Of a stretch of 64,000 nt of DNA, positions 25,798 through 34,987 are shown one piece after another. The position numbers and the translations under genes were made by a program. Source of the stretch: an uncultured Ruminococcus sp. Its GTDB lineage: Bacteria > Bacillota > Clostridia > Oscillospirales > Ruminococcaceae. Every line of letters begins with the position of its first letter. Within the stretch, counting starts at the first letter, position 1. The DNA is taken from assembly GCA_947627445.1 (NCBI GenBank), contig CANQWA010000001.1:62001-126000 (forward strand), given 5' to 3'. Under the pieces are notes generated by a model that was not told the origin of the DNA, ran no database searches, and saw only the letters and a list, made by a program, of their open reading frames with translations.

Positions 25798-27327
25798 CTA
25801 TAGCAAAGGACTCAGTGTTCTTAAAATGGCATTCCATAGACGGTGACGGCGATGGCTCTTGCAATCCTGCAAGGTAACTAAGCGGCTTTTTTTCATGGTG
25901 AGGATGCAATCCAGCTTTAGCTCCTGTAATGCATGGGACTGCACCATCATTGCTGCACATTCCATGTGGAGATACAGACTGCGGTAATCCATATTAATCG
26001 TCCCCACAACACCCACAATATCGTCCACCAGATAGCTTTTGGCGTGAATGAAGCCCGGCGTATACTCATAGATCTTTACACCGGCACGGATCAGCTGCTC
26101 ATAATAAGAACGCGTCAAGGAATAGACCAGCCGCTTATCGGGAATGCCCGGCGTAACAATGCGGACATCTACGCCCCGTTTTGCCGTACGGCAAAGGGCA
26201 TGCTGCATTTCGTCGTCAATTGCCAGATAGGGCGTAAAGATGTAGACATAGCGTTTTGCCTGAGAAAGTAAATCCAGGTAGATATCCTCCGCAAAAGTCT
26301 CATTGTCAAAGGGAGAGTTGCAATAGGGCTGCACAAAACCATCTGAGGGAAACGGTTCAGGGTGCCACCGGTGAGGCTGATACATTTCGCTGTTATCCTC
26401 AGTTTTATGAAAAGCATTCCACAATTCCAGTGTCATCAAGGTAAAACCGTATACTGCTTCACCGTAAACCCGCACTGCTGTGTCCTTCCAATGCCCGAAG
26501 CGCTTTTTCTGATTGATGTATTCATCCGCTAGATTCAATCCGCCGGTATAGGCAATATAGCCGTCTATCACCGTAATTTTCCGATGATTGCGGTTGTTCA
26601 TGACGGCAGAAAGCGCCGGGCGGAACGGGTTGAACGCCAAGACCTGCACACCGGCAGCCGTCAGCTCCTTACGCAGATTTTTCGGCAAACAGCCAATACA
26701 GCCCAGATCGTCATACACAAAACGCACTTCTACGCCGGATGCTGCTTTTTCCTTCAGGATAGCTTTGATAGAATCCCACATCACACCTTCCGAGACAATA
26801 AAATATTCCATGAAAATATAATGCTCTGCACGGCGCAGATCCTCCAACAGCTGAGGAAACATCTCCTCCCCTAGGGCATAATAGGTGGTCTGGGAATGCT
26901 GATACATGAGAAACCCGCAGTTTTCTACATACTGCCCCAGCTCAGCGGTTCTAACAGGCATCTGTTCCAGAATATTTTTGGAAGACGGCTGCTCTCCCAT
27001 CATCTGTTTGCCATGATATAACAGACGGCGCATCCGACGGGAAGGCCGCTTATCGCCAAAGAGCAGATATAACAATCCGCCCATCAGAGGCAGCACACCG
27101 ATGAACAAGATCCACAAAATTTTATAGGACGGATTGCCGTCCTTGCTGATCAGATACAACTCGATCACAATGCTTAAGACAGTAAAGCTGACTGTGATCC
27201 ATGAACCATACTGGGTCAGACTAAAGATCAACATGAAAAACCATATCAGCTGAATGAGAATCAGCAATCCAATAATAACAAGGCGGCTTGTCAGAATACT
27301 TGTCACTTTTTTTAGAATTCTTAGCAT
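25798..27327 (-). CDS. cls: Cardiolipin synthase (PLD superfamily)
   Basis: Membrane enzyme condensing two phosphatidylglycerols to cardiolipin and glycerol; 509 aa, as usual for Firmicute Cls. Two N-terminal membrane helices (about 12-60) and a PLDc_N-like segment are followed by two HKD motifs, HRKITVIDGYIAYTGGLN and HAKSYLVDDIVGVVGTIN. ATG 27327 (MLRILKK) has GGAG in GGAGATGATAAC upstream; longer frames to 27375 lack such a site. The gene stands between hom and the fum operon promoter and is probably transcribed alone. Confidence 0.94.
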   Translation of the reverse strand: MLRILKKVTSILTSRLVIIGLLILIQLIWFFMLIFSLTQYGSWITVSFTVLSIVIELYLISKDGNPSYKILWILFIGVLPLMGGLLYLLFGDKRPSRRMRRLLYHGKQMMGEQPSSKNILEQMPVRTAELGQYVENCGFLMYQHSQTTYYALGEEMFPQLLEDLRRAEHYIFMEYFIVSEGVMWDSIKAILKEKAASGVEVRFVYDDLGCIGCLPKNLRKELTAAGVQVLAFNPFRPALSAVMNNRNHRKITVIDGYIAYTGGLNLADEYINQKKRFGHWKDTAVRVYGEAVYGFTLMTLELWNAFHKTEDNSEMYQPHRWHPEPFPSDGFVQPYCNSPFDNETFAEDIYLDLLSQAKRYVYIFTPYLAIDDEMQHALCRTAKRGVDVRIVTPGIPDKRLVYSLTRSYYEQLIRAGVKIYEYTPGFIHAKSYLVDDIVGVVGTINMDYRSLYLHMECAAMMVQSHALQELKLDCILTMKKSRLVTLQDCKSHRRHRLWNAILRTLSPLL

Positions 27328-27426
27328 GTTATCATCTCCATACATATTACGTATTAATCCCTTCAAGTATACCAAATTTTATGCAAAAAAGCAATAGTCT
27401 TGGTTGGAACAGACAAAAGAAGAAAA

Positions 27427-27453
27427 CCTGTCCGGAAAAATTTCCCGGACAGG
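27427..27453 (-). terminator. Terminator after hom
   Basis: CCTGTCCGG, loop, CCGGACAGG. On the minus strand it is followed by a TTTTCTTC tract. It lies about 20 nt past the hom stop. Confidence 0.75.
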
Positions 27454-27473
27454 ATTACTGACATGATAACCAA

Positions 27474-28706
27474 TCAATCCTCCATCACCGGAATACGGGA
27501 GAGGATCTCTGCACCCTCGTGTGCCAGCTTCTGCTTGAAAGCCTCTGCTGTCTTTTGGTTACACTTACTGATCATACAGCCATTTTCTGCGGCATGGATC
27601 AGTTCAACGCCCACCTCAGCAGCAATTCTGGCAAATACACCCTTGCCGCAAGGAGAAGTCCGGTAGCAACGGGGGGCTTCAAAGTCATCTATTGTGGCAA
27701 TGAAATCATCGCCTTCCTGCGCCGGTTTCCACATCTGGGAGAGCACTGTTCCAGTCTGCTTAACCTCGTCCACGATGTCGCCCAGAACTGCACTGGCAGT
27801 AGGCAGCTTTCCTGCACCTCTGCCGTAGAACATGGTCTTGTCCACACCATCGCCCCATACCATTACGGCATTGAATACACCGTTAACGCTTGCTAACAAA
27901 CTGGAGTCATGAAATACGATCATGGGCATGACGGACGGGAGGATCTTACCGTTTTTCAGACGAACTACACGTCCGATCAGCTTGACAGCACCGCCGAACT
28001 GCTGCGCCAGCTGAACATCTTCCAGCGTAATGTCACGAATACCCTTGGTATAGACCTGCTCCGGATACACATGCTTGCCGAACACCAGAGAAGACAGAAT
28101 GCAGACCTTTCGACAGGCATCGCCGCCGTCAATATCCGCAGAGGGGTCACGCTCCGCATATCCCTTTTCCTGTGCCAATTCCAGCGCCGGCTTGAAGCGC
28201 ATTTTATCGCAGAACATCTTTTCCAGAATAAAATTCGTTGTGCCGTTGAGAATACCGGCAATTGCGGAAATATCATTAGCTGCCAGACAAGTGTGCAGCG
28301 GACGAATAATCGGAATCGCACCGCCTACGCTGGCTTCAAAGAAGAAATTGACGTTGTTTTCCTTTGCTGTCTGAAGGAGAATGTCACCTTTTTCTGCCAC
28401 CAACTGCTTGTTGGAGGTTGCTACGCTCTTTCCGGCTTCTAAGCAACGGCACACAAAATCAAAGGCAGGATTCGTTCCGCCCATGCACTCTGCCACATAG
28501 CCCACATCCGGATCGTCCAGGATCACCTGTATGTCATGTACCACGCGGTCTTCATAGGGATCTCCCGGAAATTCCCGCAGATCCAGAATGTACCCGATCT
28601 CCAGCTTTTCGCCGGTATTATTCTCAATTTTTTTCTGATTCCGATAAAACAGTTCTACGACGCCGGAACCCACCACGCCGTAGCCTAAAACGGCAATCTT
28701 TTTCAT
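27474..28706 (-). CDS. hom: Homoserine dehydrogenase
   Basis: NAD(P)H-dependent reduction of aspartate semialdehyde to homoserine, the branch point to threonine and methionine; 410 aa. The N-terminal Rossmann motif is AVLGYGVVGSGV; the catalytic domain has GGTNPAFDF, TSNKQLVAEKG, the signature GILNGTTNFIL and a lysine/aspartate region around YAERDPSADIDGGDACRK. A shorter ACT-like C-terminal part is present (about 340-410). ATG 28706 (MKKIAVLGYGVVG) has GGAGGAATGAGAAC upstream. It is co-transcribed with the ACT-domain gene 69 nt upstream. Confidence 0.95.
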   Translation of the reverse strand: MKKIAVLGYGVVGSGVVELFYRNQKKIENNTGEKLEIGYILDLREFPGDPYEDRVVHDIQVILDDPDVGYVAECMGGTNPAFDFVCRCLEAGKSVATSNKQLVAEKGDILLQTAKENNVNFFFEASVGGAIPIIRPLHTCLAANDISAIAGILNGTTNFILEKMFCDKMRFKPALELAQEKGYAERDPSADIDGGDACRKVCILSSLVFGKHVYPEQVYTKGIRDITLEDVQLAQQFGGAVKLIGRVVRLKNGKILPSVMPMIVFHDSSLLASVNGVFNAVMVWGDGVDKTMFYGRGAGKLPTASAVLGDIVDEVKQTGTVLSQMWKPAQEGDDFIATIDDFEAPRCYRTSPCGKGVFARIAAEVGVELIHAAENGCMISKCNQKTAEAFKQKLAHEGAEILSRIPVMED

Positions 28707-28775
28707 GTTCTCATTCCTCCAATATTTTTCGATAAACCAAAACCTATCCACATTCTGATCTGGACAGATTCTCAA

Positions 28776-29219
28776 TCACTCGCCGGACAATAATCTGACT
28801 TCAACCACGCTTGTCAATGCCGAAACCGCTTGTTTGATTTTCATGGGATTGACCTCTGCGCTTCCCATTTTCAGGGAGATGGAAACAAGCGCCACGCCGT
28901 CCACCGGAATATTCTGATTCACTGTCAGAATATTGGCATGCATCTCAGACAATGCTGTCAGCACATTAGAAAGCGCTCCAGCCTCGTCCCGCAGCGTCAC
29001 AGAAAGATTGACGATCTGCTGCGTCATCTTGTCATCATAGGCAAACACACAATCACGGTACTTATAAAATGCACTCCGCGAGATTTCCACACGCTTACAT
29101 GCGGAGGAAAAGCTGCGCTCTGTCCGCTCAGCCACCAATTTTTTAACCTCCAGCACCTTTCCGAAAATTTCGGGCAGCACAGCAGTGTCAACAACAATAT
29201 AATTGGGTTGCTCTTTCAT
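28776..29219 (-). CDS. ACT domain protein (PheB/UPF0735 family)
   Basis: Putative amino-acid-sensing regulator, 147 aa. The N-terminal half (about 1-65) looks like a helix-turn-helix (ERSFSSACKRVEISRSAFYKYRDCVF), and the C-terminal half is an ACT domain (LSVTLRDEAGALSNVLTALSEMHANILTVNQNIP). The family is annotated PheB in Bacillus, though it is not an established phenylalanine enzyme. The start is the ATG at 29219; its ribosome-binding site is weak (AGG about 11 nt upstream) and may sit in a hairpin. A strong AAGGAGGG about 45 nt upstream has no in-frame start behind it. With hom downstream it probably belongs to threonine/methionine/isoleucine control. Confidence 0.85.
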   Translation of the reverse strand: MKEQPNYIVVDTAVLPEIFGKVLEVKKLVAERTERSFSSACKRVEISRSAFYKYRDCVFAYDDKMTQQIVNLSVTLRDEAGALSNVLTALSEMHANILTVNQNIPVDGVALVSISLKMGSAEVNPMKIKQAVSALTSVVEVRLLSGE

Positions 29220-29340
29220 GGATGTGAGCCTGCCGCAAGGGAAATTCCTCTCTGGCAGTGCCGTGATCCCTCCTTCCGAAAAACGGCTTCCGGCAACACG
29301 TCCGTGTACAAAAAACAGTTGTACGCATTGCAACTATATT

Positions 29341-29369
29341 ACTATACCACGGATTGACAGTTTTGTCAA
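29341..29369 (-). promoter_or_regulatory. Promoter of the ACT-hom operon
   Basis: Minus strand TTGACA (29369-29364), 17 nt, TATAGT (29346-29341). The leader of about 115 nt can form a CTGCC...GGCAG hairpin just before the ACT gene start. Confidence 0.8.
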
Positions 29370-29541
29370 GAGATTTTGCACAAAAAATAGTATAGACAAG
29401 ATTCCCGTTCCGTTTTCAGGAGGTAGATTTTTGCATGACACTGCTTTTTTTCTTTTTCCCTGGTTTTTTCTTTTTTTTTGATAGAAAAAGACGCTTTTTC
29501 ATTTTGAAATCAAGACAATTCGGAAATCTTTCAAAAAACCC

Positions 29542-29570
29542 TTGACAAATCTGAGGATTTCGGGTATGAT
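29542..29570 (+). promoter_or_regulatory. Promoter of glnN
   Basis: TTGACA (29542-29547), 17 nt, TATGAT (29565-29570); predicted start near 29577, leader about 133 nt. The 29220-29709 gap otherwise holds the divergent ACT-hom promoter and a T-rich stretch with a Phe-rich micro-ORF at 29435. Confidence 0.8.
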
Positions 29571-29709
29571 AGTAGTGTCAAAAGCGCAGATGCGATTCTG
29601 ACAGAAAGCAAATTCGTGAAACAAAGGCGTTTCCTTTACAGAAAAAAAGGCGAGTCTATCCCCTGTTTTCTGATCCGGAAATGCTTTTTATTTTTAGGAG
29701 GTATTTATC

Positions 29710-31806
29710 ATGTCGAAAAACGTAGCAGATTTCTTTGCGTGCGATGTCTTCAATGACGAGGTCATGAGGGCGAGACTTCCGAAGCCGGTGTATAAGGCAA
29801 TGGTTCAGACACGGAAAAAGGGTATCCCGCTGGATCCCACTTATGCCGATGTTGTGGCGAATGCCATCAAGGACTGGGCGATTGAGCATGGTGCGACTCA
29901 CTACACGCACTGGTTCCAGCCCATGACAGGTTCTACTGCGGAAAAGCACGATTCCTTTATCAGTCCTACAGGCAATGGCATGGTAATCATGAATTTCTCC
30001 GGCAACGAGTTGGTAAAGGGCGAACCAGATGCCTCTTCCTTCCCCTCCGGCGGTCTGCGTCAGACCTGTTCCGCAAGAGGGTATACTGCATGGGATCCCA
30101 CTTCCTACTGCTTTGTCAAAGAAGGCTCGCTGTACATTCCAGCTGTATTTGTTTCCTATACCGGCGAAGCACTGGATAAGAAAACCCCTCTGCTGCGCTC
30201 TATGGATGCCCTCAGCCGTCAGGCAATCCGTATTCTCCGGATGTTCGGCAATACCACTGCCACCAAGGTAACCTCTACCGTTGGTCCGGAGCAGGAGTAT
30301 TTCCTCATTGATAAGAAGATGTACGATCAGCGTGAAGATTTAATCATGACCGGCCGCACGCTGTTCGGTGCAATGCCCCCCAAAGGTCAGGAATTGGAGG
30401 ATCAATATTTCGCAAATCTGAAACCCCGTATCGCTGCTTTCATGGCTGATCTGGATGAAGCACTGTGGAAGGTAGGCGTTTTTGCCACCACCAAGCACAA
30501 TGAAGTTGCTCCGGCACAACACGAAATGGCGCCGGTATTCTCTACCACCAACATTTCCACGGATCAGAACGAGTTGGCAATGGAAGTCATGGAAAAGCTG
30601 GCACTGAAGCATGATTTGGTTTGTCTGCTTCATGAAAAGCCCTTTGCCGGCGTCAACGGATCCGGTAAGCACAATAACTGGTCCATGAGCACAGATGACG
30701 GTCAGAATCTGTTAGACCCCGGTTCTACGCCCATGGAAAATATGCAGTTTCTGACATTCCTGTGTGCTGTAATCAAAGGTATTGACGAATACGCTGACCT
30801 GCTGCGTATCAGCGCTGCCTCTGCCGGCAATGACCACCGTCTGGGAGCGAATGAAGCACCTCCGGCAATCATCTCCATCTTTATGGGCGAGGAGTTGCAG
30901 GGCGTTCTGGACGCACTGGAAGCCGGTGCATCCTATAAAAGTGAATCCAAGGTATTTGAGATCGGCGTTGATGCACTGCCCAGCTTCCCCAAAGATTCCA
31001 CTGACCGAAACCGCACCTCTCCCTTTGCCTTTACCGGTAACCGTTTTGAATTCCGTATGGTCGGTTCTTCTGACAACATCGGCTGTCCCAATTCCCTGCT
31101 GAACGTTATCGTTGCCGGTGAACTGTGTGAGATCGCTGATAAGATGGAAAATGTTCCGGCAGAAAAATTTGATGAGGAATTAAAAAAGCTGCTGGTTTCC
31201 ATTATTAAGGAACACAAGCGCGTCATCTTTAACGGCAACGGATATTCGCAAGAATGGGTGGAAGAGGCAGAAAGACGCGGCCTGCCCAACTACAGAAGCA
31301 CCGTGGATTGCGTTCCCCACTATTCTGATCCGAAGAATATTGCACTGCTAAGCAAATTTGGCGTGTTTACAGAAGCTGAAGTCAAGGCAAGAGAAGAGAT
31401 CCTGTTGGATATCTATTCCAAAACCATCAATATCGAAGCCTTGACCATGATTGACATGGCAAAGAAAAAGTATATTCCGGCTTGTCTCTCCTATTCCAAG
31501 GAACTGTGTGATGCCATTGCAGTCAAGACTCAGCTGGAGATCTGCGCATGCGTGGAAAAGGAGCTTGCAAATCAGGTCAGCAACCTGACCAAAAAGGCTT
31601 ATGATGCCATTTCCAAGCTGGAAGAAGCCACTGCAGCAGCTGCCAGCAAGGATGAGGGAAATGTTCTGGCTATGGCACAGGCTTACCGCTTCGAGGTGAT
31701 TCCGGTAATGGATGAGCTTCGTGCAGCAGTAGATGCTCTGGAAGTCATCACACCTTCTGCCAAGTGGCCTGTACCTGCTTACAGCGACATCATCTTTAAC
31801 GTGTGA
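29710..31806 (+). CDS. glnN: Glutamine synthetase type III
   Basis: ATP-dependent ligation of ammonia to glutamate. The 698-aa length and sequence are those of the large type III enzymes found in Bacteroides and Ruminococcus-like Clostridia. Conserved active-site regions include STVGPEQEYFLID, NEVAPAQHEMAPVF, GSGKHNNWSMSTDDG and AGNDHRLGANEAPPAIIS. ATG 29710 has TAGGAGGT 7 nt upstream. It is a single-gene unit with its own promoter and two hairpins downstream. No GlnR-type operator was recognised. Confidence 0.96.
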   Translation: MSKNVADFFACDVFNDEVMRARLPKPVYKAMVQTRKKGIPLDPTYADVVANAIKDWAIEHGATHYTHWFQPMTGSTAEKHDSFISPTGNGMVIMNFSGNELVKGEPDASSFPSGGLRQTCSARGYTAWDPTSYCFVKEGSLYIPAVFVSYTGEALDKKTPLLRSMDALSRQAIRILRMFGNTTATKVTSTVGPEQEYFLIDKKMYDQREDLIMTGRTLFGAMPPKGQELEDQYFANLKPRIAAFMADLDEALWKVGVFATTKHNEVAPAQHEMAPVFSTTNISTDQNELAMEVMEKLALKHDLVCLLHEKPFAGVNGSGKHNNWSMSTDDGQNLLDPGSTPMENMQFLTFLCAVIKGIDEYADLLRISAASAGNDHRLGANEAPPAIISIFMGEELQGVLDALEAGASYKSESKVFEIGVDALPSFPKDSTDRNRTSPFAFTGNRFEFRMVGSSDNIGCPNSLLNVIVAGELCEIADKMENVPAEKFDEELKKLLVSIIKEHKRVIFNGNGYSQEWVEEAERRGLPNYRSTVDCVPHYSDPKNIALLSKFGVFTEAEVKAREEILLDIYSKTINIEALTMIDMAKKKYIPACLSYSKELCDAIAVKTQLEICACVEKELANQVSNLTKKAYDAISKLEEATAAAASKDEGNVLAMAQAYRFEVIPVMDELRAAVDALEVITPSAKWPVPAYSDIIFNV

Positions 31807-31823
31807 TTTCTTTATAGACGCAA

Positions 31824-31858
31824 AACCGGTTCACTTAGGGCAAACCCGTGAACCGGTT
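31824..31858. terminator. Hairpin after glnN
   Basis: AACCGGTTCAC, loop, GTGAACCGGTT, with only a weak T tract after it; probably works together with the hairpin at 31881-31920. Confidence 0.6.
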
Positions 31859-31880
31859 CTTACCTCCAATTTCATCAAAC

Positions 31881-31920
31881 AAACCGCCTGCTTCGTCATG
31901 GAATCAGGCGGTTTTTGTTC
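31881..31920. terminator. Terminator between glnN and the XRE gene
   Basis: AAACCGCCTG, loop, CAGGCGGTTTTTGTTC. Strong stem with a T tract on the plus strand. Confidence 0.8.
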
Positions 31921-32135
31921 TATCGGTTGATCTCCTTTTTATCTGTCCGTTCCAGAAGATAATCCACAGAGACATCAAACAAATCTGCAATGCGTACCAG
32001 CACTTCCGTCGGTATGTCATGCCCGCCGGATTCATAATAGCTGTAGGTTCTCTGGCTGCAAAACAGCTGCTTTGCCATGTCAGATTGGGTCAGATCCATG
32101 TCTTCTCTCAAATTGCGTATTCTTGGATAAAGCAT
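31920..32135 (-). CDS. XRE-family transcriptional regulator
   Basis: Small DNA-binding protein of 71 aa, essentially a single Cro/CI-type helix-turn-helix: IRNLREDMDLTQSDMAKQL, then FCSQRTYSYYESG as the recognition helix region, and PTEVLVRIADLFDVSVDYLL. No sensor domain is present. ATG 32135 has GGGAGGA upstream. Two near-identical imperfect palindromes lie 33-75 bp upstream of its start and are candidate auto-regulatory operators. It is an isolated gene and its targets are unknown. Confidence 0.88.
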   Translation of the reverse strand: MLYPRIRNLREDMDLTQSDMAKQLFCSQRTYSYYESGGHDIPTEVLVRIADLFDVSVDYLLERTDKKEINR

Positions 32136-32167
32136 AAATAAGTCCTCCCAATAACTTATTTTATGCC

Positions 32168-32210
32168 AGAATGAATTGTTCTATCTTGTTTTAGAATAAA
32201 TTGTTCTATC
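32168..32210. promoter_or_regulatory. Tandem candidate operators of the XRE regulator
   Basis: AGAATGAATTGTTCTATC at 32168-32185 and AGAATAAATTGTTCTATC at 32193-32210, 25 bp apart start to start. Each contains an AGAA...TTCT palindrome. Position and tandem arrangement suit repressor binding. Confidence 0.55.
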
Positions 32211-32215
32211 ATAAT

Positions 32216-32250
32216 CCAAAAAAACGCACTGTGAACCTGTCACAGTGCGC
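32216..32250 (-). terminator. Terminator after pnp
   Basis: CGCACTGTGA, loop ACCTG, TCACAGTGCG. On the minus strand the stem is followed by TTTTTTT, a textbook intrinsic terminator about 30 nt past the pnp stop. Confidence 0.9.
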
Positions 32251-32279
32251 TATGATGACAATTGAATTTGATTCGCAGA

Positions 32280-34403
32280 TTAGTCCTGTGCTTCTCCCTT
32301 ACGTTTTGCTTCTAACTCTTCCAGCGCATCCCTGCGGGACAGACTGATCTTACCTTCCTTGATCTCCATGACCTTGACAATAATGGCATCGCCCACAGAA
32401 ACCACATCTTCCACCTTTTCTACACGCTGTTTATCCAATTTGGAAATATGAACCAATCCATCGCGTCCCGGTGCAATCTCAACAAAAGCACCAAACGGCT
32501 TAATGGAAACCACCTTGCCCTTATAGATCGATCCTACCTCTGGATCTATGGCAATGGTTTCGATGATCTGGAGCGCTTTGCGGCAGCCCTCCTGGGAGAT
32601 ACCGCTGATGAATACATGACCGTCCTCGTTGACATCAATTTTAACATCACAGTCTGCAGAGATCTTCTGGATCACCTTACCGCCCTGACCGATCACGTCA
32701 CGGATTTTGTCTGTGGGAATCTGAATCTGCATCATCTTCGGCGCATACGCACCAACGGTCGCACGAGGTTCTGCAATTGCCTTGAGCATGATCTCATCCA
32801 GAATATACAGACGTGCCTTATGGGTTTTCTCAAAGGCTTCCTTGATGATTGCCGGAGTCAGACCATCCACCTTAATATCCACCTGAATGGCAGTGATACC
32901 CTTCTTTGTACCGCCCACCTTAAAGTCCATATCGCCGTAGAAATCCTCCAGGCCCTGAATATCCACCATCGTCATAAAGTCATCGCTGTCCGGCAGTGTA
33001 ATCAGACCGCAAGAAATGCCGGCAACTGGTGCTTTAATGGGTACACCAGCGTCCATCAGTGCCAGAGTGGAACCACAGATAGAAGCCTGAGAGGTCGAAC
33101 CGTTGGAGGAAAGCACCTCAGAAACCAGACGCATGGCATAAGGAAATTCCTCTACAGAAGGCAGAACCGGCACAAGAGCACGCTCTGCCAGCGCACCATG
33201 TCCAATCTCACGCCGTCCCGGACCACGGCTGGGCTTGGTTTCACCAACGGAATAAGACGGGAAATTATATTGATGCATATAACGCTTGGATGTCTCTTCG
33301 TCCAGACCATCCAGTTTTTGACTGTCGCTGACCGGACCCAGTGTGGCAACGGTCAAAACCTGTGTCTGACCACGGGTAAACAGACCTGTACCATGTACAC
33401 GAGGCAAGACGGCAACCTCGGCAGCCAACGGACGTATCTCATCAATGCCTCTTCCGTCTACACGCTTGCCCTCATACAGCCAAGCACGAACAATTTTCTT
33501 TTGCAGCATGTACAGGCATTCATCGATCATGGCTGCATTACTGCCCTCTTCATCATCAAATTCCTCATGTACGGCATCCGTAATGGGCAGCAGACGAGCC
33601 TCACGAACATTCTTGTCATCGGTATCCAGGGCAAATTTCACCTGTTCGCCCACCTTTGCCTCAATGGCATCAAAGAGGTCGTGATCCACGTCATGCTCTT
33701 CAAAGACAAACTTTTCCTTGCCGATCTTTGCCTGAATATCCGAGATGAAAGCAACCATCTTCTTGATTTCCTCATGACCATAGAGAATCGCTTCCAGCAT
33801 TTTGTCATCCGGTACTTCATTAGCGCCGGCTTCAATCATCACAATTTTTTCCTTTGTGCCAGCAACTGTCAGCTGGAGATCGTTCTTTGCACGCTGCTCC
33901 AGTGTGGGATTCAGAACCAGCTCACCGTCTACCAGACCAACGCTGATGCCGGCAATCGGTCCATTCCACGGAATATCCGAAATGGACAGTGCAATAGAGG
34001 TAGCGATCATGCCGATGATTTCCGGGGAACAATCCGGATCCACAGACAGAACAGTCATGACAACAGAAACATCGTTTCGCATAGACTTGGGAAAAAGCGG
34101 GCGAATGGGACGATCCACCATACGGGATGTGAGGATCGCTTTTTCAGAAGGCTTTCCTTCTCTTTTGGTAAAGGAGCCGGGAATGCGTCCGACGGAATAC
34201 ATCCGCTCCTCAAAATCCACAGACAGTGGGAAGAAATCAATACCCTCCCGGGGCTTTGTGCTTGCTGTAACATTTGCCATAACTACGGTATCGCCGTACT
34301 GTACCCAACAGGAGCCGTTGGAAAGCATACAGGTCTTTCCGGTTTCTACTGTCAAAGGTCTGCCTGCAAAGGTGGTTTCAAATTTTTGTGCGGTTTCAAA
34401 CAT
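32280..34403 (-). CDS. pnp: Polyribonucleotide nucleotidyltransferase (PNPase)
   Basis: Phosphorolytic 3'-5' exoribonuclease of RNA turnover, 707 aa. Order: first RNase PH domain (about 15-145), alpha-helical linker, second RNase PH domain (about 315-460, with GRREIGHGALAERAL and SSNGSTSQAS), KH domain (about 555-615, IRDVIGQGGKVIQKI) and S1 domain (about 622-690, GKVVSIKPFGAFVEI). AAAGGA lies 10 nt upstream of ATG 34403. It follows rpsO, the conserved rpsO-pnp order. A hairpin near 34529-34562 in the gap could be the RNase III/PNPase autoregulation site known in other bacteria. Confidence 0.97.
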   Translation of the reverse strand: MFETAQKFETTFAGRPLTVETGKTCMLSNGSCWVQYGDTVVMANVTASTKPREGIDFFPLSVDFEERMYSVGRIPGSFTKREGKPSEKAILTSRMVDRPIRPLFPKSMRNDVSVVMTVLSVDPDCSPEIIGMIATSIALSISDIPWNGPIAGISVGLVDGELVLNPTLEQRAKNDLQLTVAGTKEKIVMIEAGANEVPDDKMLEAILYGHEEIKKMVAFISDIQAKIGKEKFVFEEHDVDHDLFDAIEAKVGEQVKFALDTDDKNVREARLLPITDAVHEEFDDEEGSNAAMIDECLYMLQKKIVRAWLYEGKRVDGRGIDEIRPLAAEVAVLPRVHGTGLFTRGQTQVLTVATLGPVSDSQKLDGLDEETSKRYMHQYNFPSYSVGETKPSRGPGRREIGHGALAERALVPVLPSVEEFPYAMRLVSEVLSSNGSTSQASICGSTLALMDAGVPIKAPVAGISCGLITLPDSDDFMTMVDIQGLEDFYGDMDFKVGGTKKGITAIQVDIKVDGLTPAIIKEAFEKTHKARLYILDEIMLKAIAEPRATVGAYAPKMMQIQIPTDKIRDVIGQGGKVIQKISADCDVKIDVNEDGHVFISGISQEGCRKALQIIETIAIDPEVGSIYKGKVVSIKPFGAFVEIAPGRDGLVHISKLDKQRVEKVEDVVSVGDAIIVKVMEIKEGKISLSRRDALEELEAKRKGEAQD

Positions 34404-34528
34404 ATTTCCAATTCCTTTCCTGTTACGCCAGCGGCAGTGTTAGCAAAAAGCCCTGGGCTATTGAAAACACCCAAAAGTCCACGGCTTCCTGCTAAAACCG
34501 CACGCTCTGCGATTAATAACATACACAG

Positions 34529-34562
34529 AAAGGCAGACAAAGCCCCTGCTCTGTACTGCCTT
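34529..34562 (-). other. Hairpin in the rpsO-pnp intercistronic region
   Basis: AAGGCAG at 34537-34543 can pair with CTGCCTT at 34556-34562. In enterobacteria a stem in this position is processed by RNase III to control pnp; here it is only a structural resemblance. Confidence 0.4.
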
Positions 34563-34574
34563 CCCTCATTTACA

Positions 34575-34841
34575 TTACTTACGGATACCCAGCTTCTCGA
34601 TGATTGCACGATAACGTGTAACATCCTTCTTCTTGAGGTAGTTCAGCAGATTTCTTCTGTGACCTACCATTTTCAGAAGACCACGTCTGGAATGATGGTC
34701 ATTCTTGTGTGCCTTGAGATGTTCGGTCAGGTCGTTGATTCTCTTTGTGAGAATAGCGATCTGAACCTCAGGAGAACCTGTGTCATTCTCATGGGTACGG
34801 TTTTTCTCGATGATTTCTGTCTTTTCTTCTTTTAACAGCAT
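34575..34841 (-). CDS. rpsO: 30S ribosomal protein S15
   Basis: Primary 16S rRNA-binding protein of the small subunit, 88 aa, the usual length. Typical sequence: [50 protein letters not shown] and [13 protein letters not shown] at the C-terminus. ATG 34841 ([11 protein letters not shown]) has GAGGTG upstream. The leader of about 96 nt is long enough for S15 autoregulation, but no specific structure was proven. Confidence 0.98.
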   Translation of the reverse strand: MLLKEEKTEIIEKNRTHENDTGSPEVQIAILTKRINDLTEHLKAHKNDHHSRRGLLKMVGHRRNLLNYLKKKDVTRYRAIIEKLGIRK

Positions 34842-34942
34842 TTCTTTCACCTCATTCAAAATTTCATCGTGTACATAGAAAAAGGCAGGTGAATTTCCCC
34901 AAAACAGGGCTTATTCCAGATTCCAAGTACATGACAAAGTTT

Positions 34943-34971
34943 ATTATACCACATAATTTTGGATTTGTAAA
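34943..34971 (-). promoter_or_regulatory. Promoter of rpsO-pnp
   Basis: Minus strand TTTACA (34971-34966), 17 nt, TATAAT (34948-34943). Confidence 0.8.
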
Positions 34972-34987
34972 GCTTTTTTTTGCAAGT

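Noticed and set aside
32448..34835. A 795-codon open frame on the plus strand
   Set aside because: It lies antisense to pnp and rpsO, whose domains and ribosome-binding sites are clear; the antisense product shows no domain and is Cys/His/Arg-rich as expected from codon bias of the real strand.
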